Positions 24,388-31,613 of a DNA stretch of 64,000 nt are shown here, piece by piece (positions within the stretch are counted from its first letter, which is position 1; the number at the start of each line of letters is the position of its first letter). The translations under genes were made by a program, and so were the position numbers. Source of the stretch: an uncultured Collinsella sp. (GTDB lineage Bacteria; Actinomycetota; Coriobacteriia; Coriobacteriales; Coriobacteriaceae); the NCBI GenBank assembly GCA_958415525.1, contig CATYZE010000001.1, positions 159,972-223,971 of the forward strand, written 5' to 3'. The notes beneath the pieces are model-generated. The model had not been told where the DNA came from. It saw only the letters and a program-made list of their open reading frames with translations, and searched no databases.

Positions 24388-26055
24388 ATGCCTACTGACA
24401 TCGAAATCGCACGTTCTGTCACGCCGCTGCCTATTACCGAGGTGGCCAAGAACGCCGGCGTCGACGTTAAGCACCTTATTCCGTACGGCTTCGACAAGGC
24501 TAAGGTCGACTATTCACTGCTCAACGAGCCGACTGATCACCAGGCCAAGCTCGTCCTCGTGACCGCTATCAACCCAACGCCTGCGGGCGAGGGCAAGACC
24601 ACCACGACCATCGGTCTGGCCGACGGCCTGCGCCGTCGCGGCGTCAAGAGCGCCGTGGCCCTGCGCGAGCCTTCGCTTGGCCCCGTCTTTGGCGTTAAGG
24701 GCGGCGCTGCCGGCGGCGGCTGGGCTCAGGTCATCCCCATGGAGGATATCAACCTGCACTTTACCGGCGACTTCCATGCCATCGGTGCTGCCAACAACCT
24801 GCTGGCCGCCATGCTCGACAACCATATTCAGCAGGGCAATCAGCTCGGTATTGACGTTAAGCGCATCACTTGGAAGCGCGTCGTCGATATGAACGACCGT
24901 CAGCTGCGCCACGTCATCGACGGTATTGGCGGTAAGGCCCAGGGCGTGCCGCGCGAGGACGGCTTCGATATCACCGTCGCCTCCGAGGTCATGGCAATCC
25001 TGTGCCTGTCTACGAGCATTAACGACCTCAAGGAGCGCCTGGGCGAGATCGTCGTCGGCTACAGCTTTGCCGGCGAGCCCGTCCGTGCCCGCGACCTTAA
25101 GGCCCAGGGTGCCATGGCCGCGTTGCTTAAGGACGCGCTCAAGCCCAACCTGGTGCAAACGCTCGAGGGCACGCCCGCGTTTGTTCACGGCGGTCCCTTC
25201 GCCAACATTGCCCACGGCTGCAACTCTATCATGGCCACGCGTATGGCGATGCGCTTTGGCGATGTCGCCATTACCGAGGCCGGCTTCGGTGCCGATCTGG
25301 GTGCCGAGAAGTTCCTCGACATCAAGTGCCGCATGACGGGCGTTCGCCCCAGCGCCGTCGTGGTCGTCGCGACCGCTCGTGCGCTGAAGTACAACGGTGG
25401 CGTCGCCAAGGCCGACCTCAACGAGGAGAACCTCGAGGCACTCAAGGCCGGCATGCCCAACCTGCTGCGTCACGTCGACAACATCCAGAACGTTTATGGT
25501 CTGCCCTGCGTAGTCGCCATCAACCGCTTCCCGACGGACACCGAGGCCGAGCTTGCGCTCATCGAGTCCGAGTGCCAGAAGCTCGGCGTCAACGTTAAGC
25601 TTTCCGAGGTCTGGGCCAAGGGCGGCGAGGGCGCGCTCGAGCTTGCCGATGAGGTCATGCGTCTGATTGAGCAGCCGAGCGAGCTCAAGTTTGCCTATGA
25701 GGACGGCGCCGATGTGGCCGACGCTCTTGAGGCCATTGCCACCAAGGTCTACCGCGCCGACGGTGTTGACTTTACGCCGGCCGCCAAGCGCCAGCTCGCC
25801 GAGCTGCGCGAGAACGGCTTTGGCAACCTGCCGGTGTGCGTGGCCAAGACGCAGTACAGCTTTAGCGACAACGCCAAGGCCCTGGGCGCTCCCGAGAACT
25901 TCCGCATCACGGTGCGCGAGCTCAAGGTTTCCGCCGGTGCCCACTTTGTGGTCGCACTGACTGGCAGTGTTCTGACCATGCCGGGCCTGCCCAAGGTCCC
26001 TGCGGCCGAGAACATCGACGTCGACAACGACGGCAACATCACCGGCCTGTTCTAA
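24388..26055 (+). CDS. fhs: Formate-tetrahydrofolate ligase
   Basis: ATP-dependent formation of 10-formyl-THF from formate, 555 residues. The P-loop GEGKTTTTIGLADGL is at about 65-79, after the substrate strand LVTAINPTPA. The REPSLGPVFGVKGGAAGGG signature follows at about 93, and FVHGGPFANIAHGCNS is at about 267. All are typical and complete. ATG 24388 follows GAAAGG. It acts with FolD and FchA (36.2-37.7 kb) in one-carbon folate interconversion, though not in the same operon here. It is followed by a strong terminator. Confidence 0.97.
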   Translation: MPTDIEIARSVTPLPITEVAKNAGVDVKHLIPYGFDKAKVDYSLLNEPTDHQAKLVLVTAINPTPAGEGKTTTTIGLADGLRRRGVKSAVALREPSLGPVFGVKGGAAGGGWAQVIPMEDINLHFTGDFHAIGAANNLLAAMLDNHIQQGNQLGIDVKRITWKRVVDMNDRQLRHVIDGIGGKAQGVPREDGFDITVASEVMAILCLSTSINDLKERLGEIVVGYSFAGEPVRARDLKAQGAMAALLKDALKPNLVQTLEGTPAFVHGGPFANIAHGCNSIMATRMAMRFGDVAITEAGFGADLGAEKFLDIKCRMTGVRPSAVVVVATARALKYNGGVAKADLNEENLEALKAGMPNLLRHVDNIQNVYGLPCVVAINRFPTDTEAELALIESECQKLGVNVKLSEVWAKGGEGALELADEVMRLIEQPSELKFAYEDGADVADALEAIATKVYRADGVDFTPAAKRQLAELRENGFGNLPVCVAKTQYSFSDNAKALGAPENFRITVRELKVSAGAHFVVALTGSVLTMPGLPKVPAAENIDVDNDGNITGLF

Positions 26056-26080
26056 GCCTGCTGCCCATAGCTGCTTGTCC

Positions 26081-26117
26081 GCCCCGCCGTGCCCACAAGG
26101 CCCGGCGGGGCTTTTTT
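26081..26117 (+). terminator. Intrinsic terminator after fhs
   Basis: Stem GCCCCGCCG (26081-26089) pairs with CGGCGGGGC (26103-26111), then six T. Confidence 0.85.
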
Positions 26118-26183
26118 ATCCTTAGGCCCGCGCATGTCTTGTAGATACCGACGGGCTCTGCCCATCATAGGCTTTTGCGCGGG

Positions 26184-26189
26184 TAGAAT
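26184..26189 (+). promoter_or_regulatory. Possible -10 box
   Basis: TAGAAT in a GGGTAGAATG context, 45 bp before the next gene; no clear -35. Confidence 0.35.
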
Positions 26190-26234
26190 GCATGGATAAC
26201 TTGATGCTCACGCGCGACGGAAAGGAATCGTTGC

Positions 26235-27224
26235 ATGGATCAGGACAAGACAACCGTGATGGGCGGCTACGGTTCCGCGCAGGCTGGCGATAGCGCCGAT
26301 GCGACCCGCGTTGTTCCCAACCCCGGATATACCGACCCCGCCGCGACGCAGCCTTCTGCCGAGCCCACCCGGGTTATGGGCTATGGCGACACGGCGCAGG
26401 ATTCTTGCGCTGCATCTTCGCAAGGCCCCTATGGCAACGCAGCTCCGGACCCGTTTGATTATGCGTCGCAGGATTCTTATGCCGCTTCGACACCGAATCC
26501 CTATGATGACCTGCCGCAGAATCCCATTCCGCAGCCTCAGCAGACGACGTATATGCCTCGCACGGCGCAGCCTCGCTACGAGTCGCGCGAGCCGTATCGC
26601 GAGTACCCCAAGTCGATTCCGCAATATGGCGAGGACGAGGAGAAGAAGCCGTCGCGTTCGTCGAGCGTGATCAAGAAGATCCTCATCGTGCTGGCGATCT
26701 TCTTTGCGCTGTCGGTTGTGTTTGCCATCGTGTCGGGCATGCTCAACAAGCGAGGGAGTTCAACGGCCGATACCACTGCCGAGCAAACCGAGTCCGCCTC
26801 GTCTAGCACCGTCGATCTGAGCGATATCCCGGGGCAGTACTGGTCCAACGCAAAAAAGCTTCTCAAGTCGCGCGGCGCCGATCTTTCGAATGCCGTGGTC
26901 CTGACTGATGATGGCTCAACGCCCGTCATCGATGCCAACTGGGTCGTTACTTCTGCCTACTATAACGACAACGGCAACCTCGAAATTCAACTCACGCACA
27001 AGAACAGCTCGGGCAACTCGTCCGGCGGCCAAAGCGGTACCGACAGCTCGAGCTCCAATACGCTGGAGGACTTGAGCAACAAGGCACAGGAGTTGGGAGA
27101 CAAGGCGCAAGAGCTGGGCGATACGGCACAAAACCTGGGCGACACCGCGCAGAACTTGGGCGACATGGCGACGGATGCCTGGAACGCACTGCAAAACGGC
27201 ATCTCGGGCGCGCAGGGAAACTAG
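26235..27224 (+). CDS. Single-pass membrane protein with heptad repeat tail
   Basis: A 329-residue protein of unknown function. Residues 1-140 are disordered, rich in Gln, Pro, Tyr and Asp, and presumably cytoplasmic. A basic stretch (EKKPSRSSSVIKK) precedes one transmembrane helix (about 150-172, ILIVLAIFFALSVVFAIV). The external part has a Ser/Thr linker, a small domain of about 60 residues (WSNAKKLLKSRGADLSNAVV, possibly PASTA-like, uncertain) and a tail with seven-residue repeats (AQELGDK/AQNLGDT) likely to form a helix or coiled coil. A GGAATC site precedes the ATG. Confidence 0.7.
   Translation: MDQDKTTVMGGYGSAQAGDSADATRVVPNPGYTDPAATQPSAEPTRVMGYGDTAQDSCAASSQGPYGNAAPDPFDYASQDSYAASTPNPYDDLPQNPIPQPQQTTYMPRTAQPRYESREPYREYPKSIPQYGEDEEKKPSRSSSVIKKILIVLAIFFALSVVFAIVSGMLNKRGSSTADTTAEQTESASSSTVDLSDIPGQYWSNAKKLLKSRGADLSNAVVLTDDGSTPVIDANWVVTSAYYNDNGNLEIQLTHKNSSGNSSGGQSGTDSSSSNTLEDLSNKAQELGDKAQELGDTAQNLGDTAQNLGDMATDAWNALQNGISGAQGN
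27081..27164 (+). repeat. 21-bp in-frame tandem repeat
   Basis: Four copies of a 21-bp unit encode the heptads AQELGD-K/T and AQNLGD-T/M. Variation is mostly synonymous, so the heptad is probably under selection. Confidence 0.8.
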
Positions 27225-27236
27225 CTGTTAAGCGGG

Positions 27237-28421
27237 CTACAGCTGCTCTGCTGGACGGTCGGGCGAACTAAAGCCCGAGTCAAACGTAACGACGCATGAG
27301 ACGTTGGGCCGGCGCTCGTGCACGATGCGCGTGACGAGCTCCAGCAGCTCCTCGTCGGATATGTCAAAGCCGTCGGGGCGCACCAGGTCAAACGAAACGA
27401 ACCCGTCGTGCTCGTGCAGGTCGTGGATGGAGAGCGCGGGATCGATCTGCATGACGCCGCGCTTGACCCAGCCGCGCAGATCATCGCCGGTTGTCGCGAT
27501 GGGGTCGCAGTGCAGCGTGATGCCAATGCCCATCTGGCGCTTGATGTCGTGCTCGATGGTGTCCAGGATCTCGTGGTGCTCAAATGCGTCGCCCTCGCCG
27601 GGCATCTCCACGTGGGCGCTGGCAAACTGACGACCGGGGCCGTAGTCGTGCACCATCAGGTCGTGTGTGCCCAAGACCTGCGGATAGGACATGATCTTGT
27701 CGCGGATTGCCTGGACGAGCTTGGGGTCGGGCGCTTGCCCCAGCAACGGGCTGATGGCGTCGCGCACCAGGCCCATGCCACTGATGCAGATGAAGACGCC
27801 CACGCCCAGGCCCGCCCAGCCGTCGAGGTCAAAGCCGGTCGTCTGCGAAATAAGCGCTGCGGCCAGGACCGATCCCGAGGTGATGACGTCGTTTTTGGAG
27901 TCCTGTGCTGTGGCGATGAGTGTTTCGGAATCGATACGGTTGCCCAGCGCACGGTTGAATGCGGCCATCCAGAATTTGACGAGCATGGACAAGACGAGAG
28001 CGGCTAGGGAGACCAGCGTGTAGGCGGTGGGGGAGGGCTTGATGATCTTAGTGACCGACTCGAGGATCAGGTTGATGCCGACGGCGCAAACCAGGACGGC
28101 GACAAACAAGCCGGCTAGGTACTCGTAGCGGCCGTGGCCATAGGGGTGGCCTTCGTCTGCAGGGCGGCTGGCAAGGCGGAACCCGAGCAGGCTCACGATG
28201 TTGCTCGAGGCATCGGAGAGGTTGTTGAAAGCGTCGGCGATGAGGGAGACGGAGCCGGCGAGCAGGCCTGCGATGCCCTTGGCCAGGCACAGGGTGATGT
28301 TGAGGCCAATGCAGATGAGGCTTGCGGCGAAGCCCGCGTTGGTGCGACAGGAGGCATCGACCGGCTCGCCCTCGCTGCCGGGAACAAGCGTATGTACCAG
28401 CTGATTTACAAATAGCATAGC
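27237..28421 (-). CDS. Cation diffusion facilitator transporter
   Basis: A CDF-family metal/proton antiporter of 394 residues in the cytoplasmic membrane. Six helices are seen from about 28 to 215. The metal-site signature is in TM2 (SLIADAFNNLSDASSN) and in TM5 (ATAQDSKNDVITSG). The cytoplasmic dimerisation domain (about 250-320, HDLMVHDYGPGRQFASAHVEMP) is followed by about 75 extra residues, longer than the basic CDF form. Metal unclear (Zn, Mn or Fe). I chose the ATG at 28421 because GAGGA lies 8 bp upstream; the ATG at 28439 lacks an SD and the longer frame covers non-coding DNA. It is convergent with the preceding gene. Confidence 0.9.
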   Translation of the reverse strand, partial: AMLFVNQLVHTLVPGSEGEPVDASCRTNAGFAASLICIGLNITLCLAKGIAGLLAGSVSLIADAFNNLSDASSNIVSLLGFRLASRPADEGHPYGHGRYEYLAGLFVAVLVCAVGINLILESVTKIIKPSPTAYTLVSLAALVLSMLVKFWMAAFNRALGNRIDSETLIATAQDSKNDVITSGSVLAAALISQTTGFDLDGWAGLGVGVFICISGMGLVRDAISPLLGQAPDPKLVQAIRDKIMSYPQVLGTHDLMVHDYGPGRQFASAHVEMPGEGDAFEHHEILDTIEHDIKRQMGIGITLHCDPIATTGDDLRGWVKRGVMQIDPALSIHDLHEHDGFVSFDLVRPDGFDISDEELLELVTRIVHERRPNVSCVVTFDSGFSSPDRPAEQL

Positions 28422-28636
28422 GGTCGTCCTCACAATCATGTTTAAGGGGATAGTGTAGCTCGCATGGGCGCACCGTGCGCCGGTGCTCAGAAAATGCAGC
28501 AATGGTCTGCCCGCGCTAACGAGCAGGCCTTCCCGTCTGCCTGGGTGGTCCATTTTGGGCCACATGGGTATGGGCATGTGCCAGTTTGCTCGACATACTT
28601 AATGTCGACAGCCCCTGTGCAAAGGAGGACGTTTCC

Positions 28637-29974
28637 ATGGACGAGATGTTTGCCATTAAATGCCAAAACTGCGGCGGCCCTATGTACTCACACCAGGCTA
28701 AACGCAGCTTTGAGTGCGCCTATTGCGGCACGGTCGTTCCGTGGCAGGCCGATGCGGGGGAGCCCAAGAGCGCTTTGGGCATTCGCCATGCGCCGCTGAC
28801 GGTTGTCGATGGGCTACTTAAGCTCACCCATGTGTCGCAGCTCGAGCGCCCGGAGGACCCGGACTGGTATTTCTTTAATTCGCACTGGCGCAATCAGTCG
28901 GTTCTGGAGCATCTGCTATGGGAGGACCGCGGCACGGCGCAGGAGTTCCAAGAAGCCACGCACGTGAGCATTCCCTGCCCCTTCTGCGGCGCGTCCTTTG
29001 AGGGCGAGTCAACGCAGCGTGTGTTTGAGTGCCCGTCCTGCGGCAACAAGATCGGCATTGCCGACCTGCTCAAGCCCGGTACGTTTAGCAAACGTCTGAC
29101 CATGGGCGTGGGTGCGGAGTATGTGCCGGAGCAGGGTATTCCCTGCGAAATCTCACCGCAGCAGGCACGTGCCAACGCGCTGCAGCTGGTGCGCCAGTAC
29201 CCGGATGCCTTTGCCGGGCACGACGTGGAAGACGCGATCCAAAACGACATGATGCTCTTCTATTTCCCCATGGCGCTGGCGGACCTGCGTATGATGGCGA
29301 GCTTCCCGGGCAAGGGCCTGAGCAAGGAGACCTTGGTGTACTACGAGGTACTCGATTGGGCGTATCCGCGGGCAAACTACCTGGACGTTCGTCTTATGGG
29401 CATTTTGGAGCCGTGGGACTTTGGCAAGGTGGGGCCGTTCGATCCTGCCATGCAGGAGGGCGACTTTCGCGTTGTCTCCGTCGATGCATCTACCAAGGAC
29501 CAGGTGGTCATTGATAAGCTGGCGCTCGACATTGCCGGCAACGATGCCGAGGCGGTACTGGGGCTCAATAAAAAGAGCATTCGCATGTGGGCGCGCAAGG
29601 CCCGCAAGCAAAAGGACGGTCTGGTGATGGTGCCGGTCTACTTTGTCGATCGTCCGGCGACGGATAGCCGCGACGGCGAGCAGGTGCGCATCGCCGTGAA
29701 CGGCCAGACGGGCCGCGCGGCCGCGGTGGTGTTTAGCGACAAGCGCGAGACGCATATCGTGGCGCCGCTCAACCTGAGCCTTCATCTGTCCGGCGAGAGC
29801 ACCGTGCACGCCACGCCCATCGAGGTCAAATACGTTAAGTCGCCGTTTCTGTACCAGATCGTGCGCCGTGGAGGCGGCGAGCAACCGCGCCAGGTTGCAG
29901 CCGCCGTCGAGGGTTCCTACCGAGAAGAAAAGCCCAAACGCAAGGGCTTGCTCGCTGCGATCTTTGGGAAGTAG
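28637..29974 (+). CDS. Zinc-ribbon protein of unknown function
   Basis: A 445-residue cytoplasmic protein with two zinc ribbons at the N-terminus: CQNC...CAYC at about 9-31 and CPFC...CPSC at about 114-136. The rest is a mixed alpha/beta region without a motif I recognise. Zinc ribbons joined to a large C-terminal body in Coriobacteria are often annotated only as TFIIB-type zinc-finger proteins. AGGAGG 6-7 bp before ATG 28637 sets the start. The basic tail (KPKRKGLLAAIFGK) could bind nucleic acid or membrane (inference). Confidence 0.75.
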   Translation: MDEMFAIKCQNCGGPMYSHQAKRSFECAYCGTVVPWQADAGEPKSALGIRHAPLTVVDGLLKLTHVSQLERPEDPDWYFFNSHWRNQSVLEHLLWEDRGTAQEFQEATHVSIPCPFCGASFEGESTQRVFECPSCGNKIGIADLLKPGTFSKRLTMGVGAEYVPEQGIPCEISPQQARANALQLVRQYPDAFAGHDVEDAIQNDMMLFYFPMALADLRMMASFPGKGLSKETLVYYEVLDWAYPRANYLDVRLMGILEPWDFGKVGPFDPAMQEGDFRVVSVDASTKDQVVIDKLALDIAGNDAEAVLGLNKKSIRMWARKARKQKDGLVMVPVYFVDRPATDSRDGEQVRIAVNGQTGRAAAVVFSDKRETHIVAPLNLSLHLSGESTVHATPIEVKYVKSPFLYQIVRRGGGEQPRQVAAAVEGSYREEKPKRKGLLAAIFGK

Positions 29975-30031
29975 GGAAGCGCAGCGCGGGACGGCTCACA
30001 GGCGTGCGGGCGTTTCGGTCGCAACGTGCTG

Positions 30032-31081
30032 CTACCCTTGCGTTTCGCCATTGGTCGCTTCGTTGATGGCGCGGTACTCGGCACTCAGCTCGCGCGCCAG
30101 CTCTTCCTTGCTTGGAAGATACGGCAGGTATTTGGCGGCAAACACTTGGTCGTTGTCTTCGGGCAGCGTGTACTCGACGATCGAATCGCTTTTGTCCGCG
30201 CAGAGCACGATGCCTATGGGCGGATTGTCGCCTTCGATCATGAGCTCACGCGTGTAGTAGTTCACATACATTTGCATCTGGCCCAGGTCCTGATGCGTAA
30301 GGTCATCGGTCTTAAGGTCGATGAGCACGAAGCAGCGCATCAGATAGTTGTAAAAAACAAGGTCAATATAGAAATGGCGCCCATCAAAGGTGATGCGCTT
30401 TTGGCGCGCCTCGAAAGCGAAGCCACGGCCAAGCTCCAGCAGGAACTTCTGAAGATGTGTGATGAGCGCCTGCTCTAGATCGCTCTCGCGAAACGCAGTA
30501 TCGTCCGAGAAACCTAAAAACTCCAGTACATATGGATCGCGGATGATATCCTCGGGGCGACGAGCTGGGGCGCTCTTTTGGATTTCTTGGGTGACAGCCT
30601 CCTTGTCTTTGCTGGCAAGTAGGCGCTCGCGGAACATGGTGTTGATCTGGCGTTCGAGCTGGCGCGTGCTCCAGCGAGAGTCGGCGCATTCGTTCATGTA
30701 CCAGGTGCGAGCTTCGGGGTCAGGAATGCGTATTAACCTGCGGTAATGTGTCCAGCTCAATTCGGGACGCAGTGAGTCCCGAATTGGAAATGCAAGATAG
30801 AACTGACGCATTTTGCGCAGCTCTCTTGCTCCAAAACCTTTACCAAAATCCTTGGTAAGTCTGATTGCGAGGGCCTTGAGCAGCGCCTCTCCATACTTGG
30901 CGCGCTCCTCTCCGCCCTGCTCATCAACTATGCTCTTGCCGATCTCCCAATACGCCTCAACCATCGCAAAGTTAACGGCGGTATAGGCCTTGTCGCGAGC
31001 GGCGTTGAGAATCGAGGAAACCTGCTTGTAAAAACCTTCGGGCACGATTGCCGATTCTCCACGGTTTACCAGTTCGCCCAT
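30032..31081 (-). CDS. PDDEXK nuclease domain protein (YhcG/DUF1016)
   Basis: A 349-residue protein of the YhcG family. The N-terminal DUF1016_N helical region (about 15-150; AYWEIGKSIVDEQGGEERAKYG, ELSWTHYRRLIRI) precedes the PD-(D/E)XK nuclease domain (about 200-330) with YIDLVFYNYLMRCFVLIDLK carrying the D...D-x-K residues, and QDLGQMQMYVNYY. YhcG proteins are common near restriction and mobile loci, but no R-M genes are here, so a stand-alone role is likely. It has somewhat lower GC than the flanks. ATG 31081 is used; GTG 31084 is an in-frame alternative. Confidence 0.9.
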   Translation of the reverse strand: MGELVNRGESAIVPEGFYKQVSSILNAARDKAYTAVNFAMVEAYWEIGKSIVDEQGGEERAKYGEALLKALAIRLTKDFGKGFGARELRKMRQFYLAFPIRDSLRPELSWTHYRRLIRIPDPEARTWYMNECADSRWSTRQLERQINTMFRERLLASKDKEAVTQEIQKSAPARRPEDIIRDPYVLEFLGFSDDTAFRESDLEQALITHLQKFLLELGRGFAFEARQKRITFDGRHFYIDLVFYNYLMRCFVLIDLKTDDLTHQDLGQMQMYVNYYTRELMIEGDNPPIGIVLCADKSDSIVEYTLPEDNDQVFAAKYLPYLPSKEELARELSAEYRAINEATNGETQG

Positions 31082-31249
31082 CACTGTCGCCCCACTTTCC
31101 TCTTGTGGAATGCATCTTTATCGCATCTAGTTTAAAGCCTCGCGCGGACACGAATTGCTGTGCTGTCTGGCACCTTCGCATGGGAGCCTTGCGGTGACTA
31201 AAATGTGACCATAAAGGCAGTTTTAGCGAACCCCACGGGAGTGACACGC

Positions 31250-31519
31250 ATGGACAACAACACCTTGCTGTTTCAGGACAAGGGTTCGGGTAGGTTTAAA
31301 GACGTCAAGATCTACCCCAACCGTATCGAGGTGCTCAAGAAGGGCACGTTTGGTGGCAAGCACACCGAGATTGTCTATCTTAAGGACATTACGGGGGTCA
31401 ACAGGATCAAGGGCCGCGATGTTTTTCTGCGCAATCGACTGTTGACCGCTTGCGTCTTTAGCCTGAGTAGCCGTGCGAAGGCCCAGGAATTTGTGAACGC
31501 GCTGAACATGGTGATGTAG
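31250..31519 (+). CDS. Small PH-like protein
   Basis: An 89-residue protein. The pattern MDNNTLLFQDKGSGRFKDVKI...ILKKG...YLKDITGV...AKAQEFVNALN is that of a bacterial PH-like (bPH/PF14470-type) domain: seven short strands and a closing helix. Function unknown. The start is set by GGGAGTG upstream of ATG 31250; upstream in-frame codons have no SD. Divergent from the YhcG-like gene. Confidence 0.7.
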   Translation: MDNNTLLFQDKGSGRFKDVKIYPNRIEVLKKGTFGGKHTEIVYLKDITGVNRIKGRDVFLRNRLLTACVFSLSSRAKAQEFVNALNMVM

Positions 31520-31542
31520 CCTATAGCGGCGTTCGGGCCAAG

Positions 31543-31583
31543 GTAAAAATCGGGGGCACAGAACGGTGTCCTGCGCCCCCGAT
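31543..31583 (-). terminator. Terminator of the PI-PLC-like gene
   Basis: Stem ATCGGGGGC (31549-31557) with GCCCCCGAT (31575-31583); on the minus strand it is followed by TTTTTA. It lies 31 bp after the stop of the minus-strand gene. Confidence 0.7.
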
Positions 31584-31613
31584 CGAGTCGATGTGTCTAA
31601 AAGGCCGGCTTGC

